DNA from: Micromonospora lupini
Lineage (GTDB): Bacteria > Actinomycetota > Actinomycetes > Mycobacteriales > Micromonosporaceae
Direction: 5' to 3'
Length of the DNA stretch: 64,000 nucleotides
Assembly: GCF_026342015.1 (NCBI RefSeq)
Contig: NZ_JAPENL010000003.1
Location: forward strand, 1,054,001-1,118,000
The notes under the pieces are model-generated. The model was not told the DNA's origin. It did not search any database and was given only the letters and a program-made list of their open reading frames with translations. Below are positions 17,625 to 26,179 of the stretch, in pieces; positions within the stretch are counted from its first letter, which is position 1, and each line of letters starts with the position of its first letter. A program made the position numbers and the translations under genes.

Positions 17625-17726
17625 CTACTGGCGGGTGTCCATCGACGTCTGCAGCGCGCGGCGGGCCTGCTCGCGGGCGTCGTCGGTGGTGGTCTTGGTG
17701 GTCTCGGGCTTGGGCTTGTTCGGCAT
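17625..17726 (-). CDS. 33-residue small protein, unknown
   Basis: A 34-codon frame starts at an ATG with an excellent GGAAGGAG ribosome binding site 8 bases upstream. Codon third positions are almost all G or C. The peptide starts MPNKPKPETTKTTT and continues with a charged amphipathic helix (DDAREQARRALQTSMD), ending TRQ. There is no signal or membrane segment. It lies 84 bp upstream of the MATE gene on the same strand and could be its leader gene or an independent small regulator. No known family is recognised. Confidence 0.6.
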   Translation of the reverse strand: MPNKPKPETTKTTTDDAREQARRALQTSMDTRQ

Positions 17727-17995
17727 GGTGGCGCTCCTTCCAGGGTGCGAGCCACCGGCACGCGGCAGCCCTCACGGGCGGTCGTGCTGAGCGCCCCACG
17801 GCGGTCCGGGGTTACCGGAGCAGCCGGCTGGGCAGCGTGAGCCCGGGTCGGTCCGACCCTGGAGGGAGGCAGCGCGAGGTGTGGCACCACCGCCCACGAC
17901 CTGCGCCACAACGTGGTGCCGGCCGCCTCCCAAGTTATCGTTCAGGTCCACATGCTGCTCCCGGTTCCCGCCATTTGGACGGTCGGGCACCCGGC

Positions 17996-18208
17996 TCAGC
18001 GGGCCAGGAAGTGCCAGCCCAGCCACCACCAGAACCCGAACAGACCGATCCTGCCCACCGGCACCGAACCGACCTCGTACCGCATCACGTACGCGCAGAC
18101 CTCACCCAGGGTCGGGATGCGGGAACCCTCCCGCCGGGCCAACCACTCGACCCCGACGAACAGGGCGAGCGCGGTGAGGAAACCGCCGATAGCGAGCGCC
18201 CGCATCAT
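17996..18208 (-). CDS. small membrane protein (DUF6186-like)
   Basis: This is a 70-residue protein with two hydrophobic segments (RALAIGGFLTALALFVGVEWLA and GRIGLFGFWWWLGWHFLA). A conserved-looking loop, RREGSRIPTLGEVCAYVMRYEVG, joins them. The ATG overlaps the stop of the upstream gene by 4 bp (ATGA), so translation is coupled. I recall similar 65-70 residue proteins, ending in a WWWLGWH tail, as DUF6186 in Micromonosporaceae; no function is known. Confidence 0.75.
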   Translation of the reverse strand: MMRALAIGGFLTALALFVGVEWLARREGSRIPTLGEVCAYVMRYEVGSVPVGRIGLFGFWWWLGWHFLAR

Positions 18209-18612
18209 CGCCGCACCAACCCCCAGAACGCGGCCAGCCAGGCGAACCAGGCCACCGACCGGGTCAGATGATCCTCCAGAAGGGGATCGGCCAGCCGGGA
18301 GAAGGTGGGGAAGTCGTCGCCCACGGCCAGCACGAAGGTCGCACCCTCGAAGACGCCGAAGACCACCACCGGCAACGCCCACCACGCCGCTCCCGCACCC
18401 AGCCGACGCGGCGCCGGCCGCCGCGGCACCCGGTTGCTCAGACCGAGCCAGATCAACACGCCGCCGGTGCCCAGCGTGTAGAGATTCGCCTCGGTGGAGA
18501 AGGACGCGAACCGGCCACCGACGAGGGACAGGCAGAGGAGAACCGGAACGGAGACGGCGGGCCGGTCCCAGGCTCGGGGGGCCTCCACGGTGAGATCGTG
18601 CGGCTGCTCCAT
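18205..18612 (-). CDS. hypothetical membrane protein
   Basis: The 135-residue product has an N-terminal cytoplasmic stretch (MEQPHDLTVEAPRAWDRPAV). Four probable membrane segments follow: VPVLLCLSLVGGRFA, LYTLGTGGVLIWLGL, AAWWALPVVVFGVFEGATFVLAV and SVAWFAWLAAFWGLV. The loop GDDFPTFSRLADPLLEDHLTRS recalls small actinobacterial membrane proteins of unknown function. It is coupled by a 4-bp overlap to the following 70-residue membrane protein, suggesting the two act together. It lies 123 bp beyond the nrnA-like gene. Confidence 0.75.
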   Translation of the reverse strand: MEQPHDLTVEAPRAWDRPAVSVPVLLCLSLVGGRFASFSTEANLYTLGTGGVLIWLGLSNRVPRRPAPRRLGAGAAWWALPVVVFGVFEGATFVLAVGDDFPTFSRLADPLLEDHLTRSVAWFAWLAAFWGLVRR

Positions 18613-18735
18613 CCCGCAATTCTTCCCGCTATCACGGAGCGCGGGAAGACCGACACTCCCCGGAGCTGACCCTGAACTTCCCGGCCCCGGCGGACACGGT
18701 CACCGCCGCCCGTACGCCGGACGGCCCGCAGCCGG

Positions 18736-19794
18736 TCAGGCGTCGCCGGTGAGCAGCGCCCCGGTCAGCTCGCCGCGGATCGCCTCGATGACCTGCTCGG
18801 CGGTGCCCCGGCCGGTGAACCCGGCCGCGAACGTGTGGCCACCCCCGCCCAGCGCCACCGCCACGCGGCTGACGTTCACCGCGCCCTTGCTCCGCATCGA
18901 CACGGCCCACTCGTCCGAGGCGGTCTGCTTCAGCACGCAGCTCACGTCCGCCTCGGCGGTGCAGCGCACCGAGTCGATGAGCGCCTCCAGGACGTACGGC
19001 CGCTGGTCGTGGCGGGCCAGGTCGTCGAGGGTGGCGAAGGTCCACACCAGCCCTCGGCCGTCGGCGGCGGCCGGCTCCAGCCGGGCACGGCCGAGCACCT
19101 CCCCGAAGAGGCGGACCGCGCCGAAGGGTCGGGTGTCGAACACCCGCCGGGAGATGTCCCCGGGTGAGATGCCGGTGGCCAGCAGGCGGGCGGCCAACTG
19201 GTGCACCGCCGGAGTGGTCGCCTCGAACCGGAACGAGCCGGTGTCAGTGGTCAGCGCCACGTACAGGCACTCGGCGATGGCCCGATCAAGCGGTACGCCC
19301 AGTCGCGCCAACAACTGCTCGGCGACCACCGACGTGGCGGCGGCCCGCGGGTCGACCAGGTTGACGGTGCCGAAGCCCGGGTTCGAGGCATGGTGGTCGA
19401 GCACCAGAGCGGCGGACGCCGTCGACAACCGACCGGCCAGCTCGCCAAGGCGCGACTCGCTTGCCGCGTCGAAGCAGATCACCAGATCCGGAGCCGGGTC
19501 GGCAGCGCTAGCCGGGACCAGCAGCTCCAGGCCGGGCAGCCCCCGGAACGGGTCGGGCACCTCCGGCGGCCCGGGGAAGGTCGCCTGCAACAGGTGTACG
19601 CCCAACTGGCGCAGGCCCAGCCCGAAGCCGAGCATGCTGCCCAGCGCGTCGCCGTCCGGGTTGACGTGGCAGATCAACAGCACCCGGCTCGTCGACGGGA
19701 GGGCACGGATCAGCGCCTCCGCCGCGGCCCAGTCCGCCTCGGCCGGGCCGGTGTCGACCGTCGCGGCGAGTTGAGCACCGGCGGCGGCCGTCAC
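18736..19794 (-). CDS. DHH/DHHA1 phosphoesterase (NrnA-like nanoRNase / pAp phosphatase)
   Basis: The protein (352 residues) has the DHH domain motifs LLICHVNPDGDALGSMLG (DxD), VICFDAAS and the name motif LVLDHHASN. The C-terminal DHHA1 domain ends with GGGGHTFAAGFTGRG. In mycobacteria and Bacillus the orthologue hydrolyses 2-5 nt RNAs and 3'-phosphoadenosine 5'-phosphate, and in some species cyclic di-nucleotides. The GTG start overlaps the rbfA stop (GTGA). The position next to rbfA matches M. tuberculosis Rv2837c. Confidence 0.92.
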   Translation of the reverse strand: MTAAAGAQLAATVDTGPAEADWAAAEALIRALPSTSRVLLICHVNPDGDALGSMLGFGLGLRQLGVHLLQATFPGPPEVPDPFRGLPGLELLVPASAADPAPDLVICFDAASESRLGELAGRLSTASAALVLDHHASNPGFGTVNLVDPRAAATSVVAEQLLARLGVPLDRAIAECLYVALTTDTGSFRFEATTPAVHQLAARLLATGISPGDISRRVFDTRPFGAVRLFGEVLGRARLEPAAADGRGLVWTFATLDDLARHDQRPYVLEALIDSVRCTAEADVSCVLKQTASDEWAVSMRSKGAVNVSRVAVALGGGGHTFAAGFTGRGTAEQVIEAIRGELTGALLTGDA

Positions 19795-20294
19795 CGCGCT
19801 GCCCCACCCCGGGGCTGCTCCGTGACATCCGCGGCCACGTCGGCCTCGTCGTCGGTCTCGTCGTCGTCGGTCTCGTCGTCGTCGACCCGGTACGGCTGCG
19901 CCTCGCCCGCGTACTCCGCGCGGGCGGCGAGCCGCTGCACCTCCGCGTCGGCGTTGCGGGCGGCGGCGAGCAGGTCGTCGATGTGCTTGACCTGGTCCTG
20001 TACGTCGTCCAGGACGAAGGTGAGCGTCGGCGAGTGCCGCAGCCCGAGCGCCTTGCCGACAGTGCTGCGCAGCAGCCCCTTGGCGCTCTCCAGAGCCGCA
20101 GCGGTGTCCGCCTGGGCCACCGCGTCGCCGAGGACCGTGTAGAAGACCGTCGCGTCACGCAGGTCAGCGGTGATCCGGGCGTCGGTGATGGTGATCATGC
20201 CGAGCCGCGGGTCCTTGATCTGGCTCCGCACCACCGACGCGACCAGCTCACGCACCCGTTCCGCGTGCCGGCGTACCTTGGCCGGATCAGACAT
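19791..20294 (-). CDS. rbfA: ribosome-binding factor A
   Basis: The start at 20294 (MSDPAKVRRHAERVRELVASV) has a GGAGG site and gives 167 residues. The KH-like fold shows VVRSQIKDPRLGMITITDARITADLRDATVFY and LRHSPTLTFVLDD. RbfA binds the 30S precursor near helix 1 of 16S rRNA during maturation. The last 35 residues are a strongly acidic tail with tandem DDDETDDDETDDEAD, resembling the tail on RimP in the same region. Its stop overlaps the nrnA-like start. Confidence 0.95.
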   Translation of the reverse strand: MSDPAKVRRHAERVRELVASVVRSQIKDPRLGMITITDARITADLRDATVFYTVLGDAVAQADTAAALESAKGLLRSTVGKALGLRHSPTLTFVLDDVQDQVKHIDDLLAAARNADAEVQRLAARAEYAGEAQPYRVDDDETDDDETDDEADVAADVTEQPRGGAAR

Positions 20295-20421
20295 CTCGCC
20301 ACCTCCACGGCGTCCTGCTCCCGGCCGACCCGACGACCAGGGGGCCGCCGGCCGACCGGCCAACATCTCGAACACTACCTGCGCGGCGGCACCGGTCGCC
20401 CGGCACCGCCGGCACCCTGAG

Positions 20422-20718
20422 TCAGTCGTCGTCCACGCCGTACAGCCGGCGTCGGACCGACAGCAACTCGACCTCGGGGCGCGCGGCCACCAGGCGCTCA
20501 CAGGAGTCGAGCACCTCGCGGACGTGCGCCGTCTCGGCGGCGACCACGGCCACCGCTATCTCCGCTCGACCGTGCAGATCGAGCGCACCCACCTCGGCGG
20601 CCGAGACCTCGAAGCGGCGCAGTGCCGCCACGATCGGCCGTACATATGATCTCTTGGCTTTGAGCGACCGGGAGTCACCCGGCAGCAGCAGGTCGAAGAC
20701 CGCGGTTCCGGTAAACAT
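20422..20718 (-). CDS. DUF503 family protein
   Basis: The product is 98 residues from the ATG at 20718 (MFTGTAVFDLLLPGDSRSLKAKRS), the usual length and opening of DUF503 (YlxP-like) proteins. These have a ferredoxin-like fold and are commonly encoded between infB and rbfA. YlxP has been linked to ribosome assembly in Bacillus. The VSAAEVGALDLHGRAEIAVAVVA stretch is characteristic. It lies 33 bp downstream of a perfect palindrome that follows infB. Confidence 0.93.
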   Translation of the reverse strand: MFTGTAVFDLLLPGDSRSLKAKRSYVRPIVAALRRFEVSAAEVGALDLHGRAEIAVAVVAAETAHVREVLDSCERLVAARPEVELLSVRRRLYGVDDD

Positions 20719-20750
20719 CGTCCCGGACGATACCGCCAACCCACCTCGCA

Positions 20751-20792
20751 TGATCAAGGGGTTTACGCCGTGCGGCGTAAACCCCTTGATCA
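20751..20792. repeat. 42-bp perfect palindrome between infB and DUF503
   Basis: TGATCAAGGGGTTTACGCCG (20751-20770) and its exact complement (20773-20792) flank a 2-nt centre. It begins 16 bp beyond the infB stop and could end infB transcripts or attenuate the downstream genes. It has no T tract. The AT-containing sequence differs from typical local terminators, suggesting a repeated extragenic palindrome family. Confidence 0.8.
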
Positions 20793-20808
20793 GCGTGTCA
20801 CTGCCGGA

Positions 20809-23800
20809 TCAGGCGCGAGCCTTCTCCCGCATCTCGAAGGTCTCGATGACGTCGCCGACCTGGACGTTGTTGTAGCCACCCAGGGTCAGACCACACTCGA
20901 AGCCCTCGCGGACCTCGGTGGCGTCGTCCTTGAACCGCTTGAGCGAGGTGATCGTGAGGTTGTCCGCCACGACCGCCCCGTCCCGCAGCAGGCGAGCCTT
21001 CGCGTTGCGTCGGATGATGCCCGACCGGACGATACAACCGGAGATGTTGCCGATCTTGGACGAGCGGAAGACGTCGCGGATCTCCGCGCTGCCCAGCTCG
21101 ACCTCCTCGTACTCCGGCTTGAGCAGGCCCTTGAGCGCTGCCTCGATCTCCTCGATGGCCTGGTAGATGATCGTGTAGTACCGGATCTCCACGCCCTCGC
21201 GGTCGGCCATCTCGCGGACCTTGTTCGAGGCCCGCACGTTGAAGCCGATGATCGTGACCGGCTCCGACGAGGCACTCGCGAGCATGACGTTGCTCTCGGT
21301 GATCGCGCCGACGCCCCGGTCGAGGACCTTGAGCTGGACCTCCTCGGGGATGTCGAGATTGAACAGCGCGTCCTCCAGGGCCTCCACCGAACCGGAGACA
21401 TCGCCCTTGAGGATGAGGTTGAGCGACGTCTTCTCGCCCTCCTTGAGCTGCTCCATGAGCGTCTCAAGAGTGGCCCGACCACGGGAGTTGGCGAAGGACG
21501 CCGCCCGCCGCCGTGCCTGCCGCTGCTCGGCGATCTGCCGCACCGTACGGTCGTCCGCCGCGGCGAGGAACGTGTCGCCCGCGCCGGGAGGCGCGGTCAG
21601 ACCCAGCACCATGACCGGACGCGCCGGACCGGCCTCGGTGAGCTGGTTGCCGTTCTCGTCGAGCATGGCCCGGACCCGGCCGTGCGCCCCACCGGCGACG
21701 ATCGAGTCGCCCGCCCGCAGGGTGCCCTTCTGCACGAGCACCGTCGCCACCGCACCGCGACCCTTGTCCAGGTGCGCCTCGATGGCCACACCCTGCGCCG
21801 GCCCGTCGATCGGCGCGGTGAGCTCCAGCGACGCGTCGGCGGTCAGCAGGACAGCCTCGAGCAGTTCCTCGATGCCGATGCCCGGCTTCGCGGCCACGTT
21901 GACGAACATGGTGTCGCCGCCGTACTCCTCGGCGACCAGGCCGTACTCGGTCAGCTGCTGGCGGACCTTGTCCGGGTTGGCCTCCGGCTTGTCGACCTTG
22001 TTGACCGCGACCACGATCGGCACGTCGGCCGCCTTGGCGTGGTTCAACGCCTCGATGGTCTGCGGCATCACGCCGTCGTCGGCCGCGACCACAAGGATCA
22101 CGACGTCCGTCACCTGGGCGCCACGGGCACGCATGGCGGTGAACGCCTCGTGGCCCGGGGTGTCGATGAACGTGACCGCCCGGTCCTCGCCCTCATGCGG
22201 GACGTGCACCTGGTAGGCGCCGATGTGCTGGGTGATGCCACCCGCCTCACCGGCCACGACGTTCGCCTTACGGATCGCGTCGAGCAGCTTGGTCTTACCG
22301 TGGTCGACGTGACCCATGACGGTCACGACCGGCGCACGACTGACCAGACGCTCCTCGGCCACCTCCGCGTCGAGGTCGATGTTGAACTGCGCGAGCAGCT
22401 CGCGGTCCTCGTCCTCCGGGCTGACGATCTGGATGTCGAAGCCCAGGTGCTCACCCAGCAGCTGCAGGGTGTCGTCAGAACAGGACTGGGTCGCGGTGAC
22501 CATCTCGCCCAGGTTGAACATCTCCTGGACCAGCGAACCCGGGTTGGCGTTGATCTTGTCAGCGAAGTCCGACAGCGAGGCGCCACGGGAGAGCCTGACG
22601 ACCTGACCCTGACCCCGGGGAGCACCCGAGCTCATGGTCGGAGCCGACAGGTTGTCGAACTCCTGTCTGCGCTGCTTCTTGGACTTGCGACCGCGCGTCG
22701 GCCGGCCACCCGGACGCCCGAAGGCACCCGCGGCGCCGCCGCCACGGCCACGACCACCCGCACCCGGACGGCCACCGCCACCGGAGGGAGCACCCGGACG
22801 GAAACCGCCGCCGGGAGCACCGCCACCGCCGCCGGGACCACCACGGTAGCCACCGCCACCGCCGGCACCCGCGCCGCCACCGGGGCCGCCGCGGTAACCG
22901 CCGCCACCACCGGCGCCGCCGCCGGGACCACCACGGAAGCCGCCGCCACCGCCACCGGGGCGACCTGCGCCGCCACCGGGACGACCCGCGCCACCCGGGC
23001 CGGGACGACCGGCAGCCGGACGCTGACTCGGCATGGACGCCGGGCTGGGCCGCGGCGGCATGGAGTTCGGGCTCGGCCGCGGCGGCATGCCCGCCGGGCT
23101 GTTGGGCCGGGGGCCACCCGCACCCGCGGCCGGCGGCCGCTGCTGCTGGCCACCCTGGATACCGAACGGGTTGTTACCGGCGCCGCGCGCCGGCGGACGA
23201 CCGCCCGGTCGGGCACCGGGACCCGGCGCCGGCGTGTTCGGCCGAGCGGCCGGCGAACCGGGACGGGGCGGCATCGCGGCCGGACCAGGCCGCGGACCGG
23301 GGCGGTTGCCGTCGGCCGGAGGCTCCCGGCGAACGGGGTTGTCCCGCTGCTGCTGGCGGGCGGCCTGCGCGGCCTTGACCGCGGCCTCCTGCTCAGCCTT
23401 CAGCGCGGCGGCACGCGCCTCCGCGGCCGCCACCTCGATGTCGTGGGCACTCGCCGGCTTGGCGACCGGGGCCGCGGACTGCGGCGCACCGGGCACCGGA
23501 CCCTTGGGCTTCGGACCGGGTGCCGGCGCGGCCGGCCGCCGAGGCGGCATCGGCTTCGCCGAGACCCGGGGGGCGCCCGGGGTCGGAGACGGCGTCGGGG
23601 TCGGCGTCGAAGCCGGCGTCGGCGCGGGCGCCGACGGGGCGGCCGGCGCCGGAGCACCGGAAGACGCGACGAAAGCGTTGCGCAGCCGTCGGGCGACGGG
23701 CGCCTCGACAGTGCTGGACGCGGACTTGACGAACTCGCCCATTTCCTTCAGCTTGGCGAGAACGGTCTTACTCTCGACCCCGAGCTCTTTTGCAAGCTCG

Positions 23801-23823
23801 TGAACGCGGGCCTTGCCTGCCAC
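20809..23823 (-). CDS. infB: translation initiation factor IF-2
   Basis: The GTG at 23823 gives 1004 residues starting VAGKARVHELAKELGVESKT. After the IF2-N module comes a long Pro/Ala/Gly region. Between about residues 264 and 378 there is an extreme Gly/Arg tract with repeated [F/Y]RGGPGGG units. The GTPase domain starts near residue 500, with G1 GHVDHGKT, G3 DTPGHEAF and G4 NKVDKP. The C-terminal domains bind initiator tRNA. The protein recruits fMet-tRNA to the 30S subunit and promotes subunit joining. It lies in the rimP-nusA-ylxR-infB operon. Confidence 0.97.
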   Translation of the reverse strand: MAGKARVHELAKELGVESKTVLAKLKEMGEFVKSASSTVEAPVARRLRNAFVASSGAPAPAAPSAPAPTPASTPTPTPSPTPGAPRVSAKPMPPRRPAAPAPGPKPKGPVPGAPQSAAPVAKPASAHDIEVAAAEARAAALKAEQEAAVKAAQAARQQQRDNPVRREPPADGNRPGPRPGPAAMPPRPGSPAARPNTPAPGPGARPGGRPPARGAGNNPFGIQGGQQQRPPAAGAGGPRPNSPAGMPPRPSPNSMPPRPSPASMPSQRPAAGRPGPGGAGRPGGGAGRPGGGGGGFRGGPGGGAGGGGGYRGGPGGGAGAGGGGGYRGGPGGGGGAPGGGFRPGAPSGGGGRPGAGGRGRGGGAAGAFGRPGGRPTRGRKSKKQRRQEFDNLSAPTMSSGAPRGQGQVVRLSRGASLSDFADKINANPGSLVQEMFNLGEMVTATQSCSDDTLQLLGEHLGFDIQIVSPEDEDRELLAQFNIDLDAEVAEERLVSRAPVVTVMGHVDHGKTKLLDAIRKANVVAGEAGGITQHIGAYQVHVPHEGEDRAVTFIDTPGHEAFTAMRARGAQVTDVVILVVAADDGVMPQTIEALNHAKAADVPIVVAVNKVDKPEANPDKVRQQLTEYGLVAEEYGGDTMFVNVAAKPGIGIEELLEAVLLTADASLELTAPIDGPAQGVAIEAHLDKGRGAVATVLVQKGTLRAGDSIVAGGAHGRVRAMLDENGNQLTEAGPARPVMVLGLTAPPGAGDTFLAAADDRTVRQIAEQRQARRRAASFANSRGRATLETLMEQLKEGEKTSLNLILKGDVSGSVEALEDALFNLDIPEEVQLKVLDRGVGAITESNVMLASASSEPVTIIGFNVRASNKVREMADREGVEIRYYTIIYQAIEEIEAALKGLLKPEYEEVELGSAEIRDVFRSSKIGNISGCIVRSGIIRRNAKARLLRDGAVVADNLTITSLKRFKDDATEVREGFECGLTLGGYNNVQVGDVIETFEMREKARA

Positions 23824-23916
23824 TGCACTCCTCACTCCGAGGTCGTGCGGGCAGCACCCGCAGCGACCTCACTCGTGCACTTGAAGCCTGGTCATTTCAG
23901 GGACTTCATCGTGTGC

Positions 23917-24249
23917 TCATGTCGGTCGTCCTACCCTGCTAGCGACCCTCGCCCGGTCGGGCTGACCGGACGTAGTGGTTGGCGCATCGACGTGCTCTGC
24001 CAGCACACCGTGGTCGAGGACCTCGGTGATGCGCAGCGCTCGCCCGAAGGCGCGGCGCCGCACCGCCAGCGCGAAGCAGGCCGGATCCGGGTGCATGTTC
24101 GCTCCCCGACCCGGCAGCCTGCGGCGCGGATCAGGCCGGAGGCTGTGACCAGCCTCGTCCCCGATCGCGACGACCCGCAGCAATTCGCTGGCCGGCGCAC
24201 GTTGCCGGCAACCCACACAGGTGCGCTCCGGCTGCGCGCGTCGTACCAC
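23917..24249 (-). CDS. YlxR/RnpM family RNA-binding protein
   Basis: The 110-residue protein carries the YlxR (DUF448) signature ERTCVGCRQRAPASELLRVV near the N-terminus and the GRGANMHPDPACFALAVRRRAFGRAL segment. Members bind RNA; the B. subtilis protein binds the RNA subunit of RNase P. The GTG start follows the nusA stop by 16 bp. The last 25 residues are an unconserved polar tail. Confidence 0.92.
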   Translation of the reverse strand: MVRRAQPERTCVGCRQRAPASELLRVVAIGDEAGHSLRPDPRRRLPGRGANMHPDPACFALAVRRRAFGRALRITEVLDHGVLAEHVDAPTTTSGQPDRARVASRVGRPT

Positions 24250-24265
24250 TGGAGGAAGTCTACCC

Positions 24266-25309
24266 CTAGCTGCCCGAGATCGCTCCGCCCGGCTCCCGCA
24301 CGGGCTCGGCCGCGCCGCGCGCGGCCGGCGTGGTCTGCTCCGCGTCGGACCGGATGTCGATCCGCCAACCGGTCAACCGGGCAGCGAGTCGGGCATTCTG
24401 CCCCTCGCGGCCGATGGCGAGCGAGAGCTGGAAATCCGGGACCGTCACCCGAGCGGCCCGGCCGGCCAGATCCACCACCTCGACACGCAGCGCCTTGGCC
24501 GGCGACAACGCATTGCCGACGAAGGTGGCCGGGTCGTCCGACCAGTCGATGATGTCGATCTTCTCACCGTGCAGCTCGCTCATCACCGCGCGCACCCGCT
24601 GGCCCATCGGGCCGATGCAGGCGCCCTTGGCGTTCACGCCGGGGGTCGTGGAGCGGACGGCGATCTTCGTACGGTGACCTGCCTCACGGGCGATCGCGCC
24701 GATCTCCACAGTGCCGTCGGCGATCTCCGGGACCTCCAGCGCGAACAGCTTCTTGACCAGGGCCGGGTGCGACCGGGACAGGGTGATCTGCGGCCCGCGC
24801 ATGCCCTTGGCCACGTGCACCACCACGCACCGGACCCGCTCGCCGTGCGCGTACCGCTCGCCGGGCACCTGCTCGGACTGCGGCAGCACACCCTCCAGCT
24901 TGCCCAGGTCGACGCTGACGATGCCCTTCTCGGTACGGGTCTCGTGCGCCTGCACCACGCCGGTGACCAGGTCACCCTCGCGACCCACGTACTCGCCGAA
25001 GTGCACCTCGTCGGTGGCCTCCCGCAGACGCTGGAGGATCACCTGCTTGGCGGTCATCGCGGCGATCCGGCCGAAGTCGTGCGGGGTGTCGTCCCACTCG
25101 CGCACCAGGGAGCCGTCGTCGTCCATCTCCTGCGCGTACACCAGGGCCGCGCCGGACTTGCGGTCGATCTCCACCCGGGCGTGCGGCTCGGCGCCGTCGG
25201 TGTGCCGATAGGCGGTCAGCAACGCGGTCTCGATCGCCGCGAGAATCGTGTCGAACGGGATCTCCCGCTCGCGCTCGAGTGCGCGCAGCGCCGCGAGGTC
25301 GATGTTCAC
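24266..25309 (-). CDS. nusA: transcription termination/antitermination factor NusA
   Basis: The 347-residue protein has an N-terminal RNA polymerase-binding domain (MNIDLAALRALEREREIPFDTILAAIETAL), an S1 domain (GREGDLVTGVVQAHE) and two KH domains (GACIGPMGQRVRAVMSELHGEKIDIIDW; LAIGREGQNARLAARLTGW). It lacks the C-terminal acidic repeats of enterobacterial NusA, as usual in actinobacteria. It modulates pausing, termination and rRNA antitermination. The GTG start overlaps the rimP stop by 4 bp. Confidence 0.97.
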   Translation of the reverse strand: MNIDLAALRALEREREIPFDTILAAIETALLTAYRHTDGAEPHARVEIDRKSGAALVYAQEMDDDGSLVREWDDTPHDFGRIAAMTAKQVILQRLREATDEVHFGEYVGREGDLVTGVVQAHETRTEKGIVSVDLGKLEGVLPQSEQVPGERYAHGERVRCVVVHVAKGMRGPQITLSRSHPALVKKLFALEVPEIADGTVEIGAIAREAGHRTKIAVRSTTPGVNAKGACIGPMGQRVRAVMSELHGEKIDIIDWSDDPATFVGNALSPAKALRVEVVDLAGRAARVTVPDFQLSLAIGREGQNARLAARLTGWRIDIRSDAEQTTPAARGAAEPVREPGGAISGS

Positions 25310-26025
25310 CTCTCCTCGTCCTCCACATCATCTTCGTCGTCGATGTCGTCTGAATCGTCGATCTCGTCGGTCTCGTCCGCGTCGTCGAACTCGTCCTCCG
25401 GCTCACCCAGCTCGGCGAGGCGGGTGAACTCGACCTGCACCCGGCCCGGGCCCAGCTGGGCGTACGCCCACAGGGTCTGGCCGTCGTCGGTCTCCAGCCG
25501 CACGCCCTCGTCGTCGGCCCCGACCACCCGGCCGGTCAGCTGGCGGTCGCCGGAGGGCTGCTCGCCGCGCTGGCCGGGCAGCGCGACCGCGCCCCGGACG
25601 GTGACCTTGACCAGCCGGCCCACATTGCGCCGCCAGTGCCGGGGCAGGGTGAGCGGTCGGTCCACGCCCGGCGAACTGACCTCGAGCTGGTATTCCCCAG
25701 CGAGAATGTCGCCGCCGGACTCCTCCGCGGCGTCCAGGGCGCTGGAGACGGCGCGGGAGACGTCCGCGACGGCGTCCAGGTCGATCCCACCGTCGCGGTC
25801 CACGATCACCCGCACCACGTGTCGGCGGCCGGCCCGGGAGACCGACAGGTCCTCCAGGTCGTAGCCGGCGCCGTTGACCACCGGCTCGATCACGGCCCGC
25901 AACCGGGTACGCCGTGCGGCGAGGTCACCGCCGCCGCGCGGACCGGCGGCGTCGCGCGGACCGCGGGCGCCCGCGCCGTCGCGGGGTCGACCCGTCGACC
26001 TGGTGGCACGGCCACGCTGCGTCAT
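25306..26025 (-). CDS. rimP: ribosome maturation factor RimP
   Basis: The ATG at 26025 gives 239 residues; the open frame extends far upstream but without family similarity. The first 35 residues are basic and Arg/Gly-rich (MTQRGRATRSTGRPRDG). The conserved core is RAVIEPVVNGAGYDLEDL, VIVDRDGGIDLDAVADVSRAVSSALD and EYQLEVSSPGVDRPL. RimP assists late 30S maturation around S12. The C-terminus is a 30-residue Asp/Glu tail (includes DDSDDIDDEDDVEDEE). It is the first gene of the nusA-infB operon. Confidence 0.96.
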   Translation of the reverse strand: MTQRGRATRSTGRPRDGAGARGPRDAAGPRGGGDLAARRTRLRAVIEPVVNGAGYDLEDLSVSRAGRRHVVRVIVDRDGGIDLDAVADVSRAVSSALDAAEESGGDILAGEYQLEVSSPGVDRPLTLPRHWRRNVGRLVKVTVRGAVALPGQRGEQPSGDRQLTGRVVGADDEGVRLETDDGQTLWAYAQLGPGRVQVEFTRLAELGEPEDEFDDADETDEIDDSDDIDDEDDVEDEER

Positions 26026-26179
26026 CTGCGCACCCTCTCCCTGGTCGACCGGGACGCTCGTCCCGCCATGCCGGCACGCCACCGGAGCGGACGCGCCGGT
26101 GGCTGCGCAGAGCGTAACGCGCCTGCCCGTCGGCGGACCGGGCGGCGCACCGACGGCGGTGGCCCCCGGACCGGCGGGG

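Noticed and set aside
22690..23030. Apparent DNA tandem repeat of GGxGGxxGG type
   Set aside because: It is the coding sequence for the Gly/Arg tract of IF-2 and not an independent repeat element.
20770..24552. Long open frame of more than 1200 codons on the plus strand opposite infB, ylxR and part of nusA
   Set aside because: It is antisense to confirmed genes; the composition is a by-product of high GC bias and the product has no recognisable domain.
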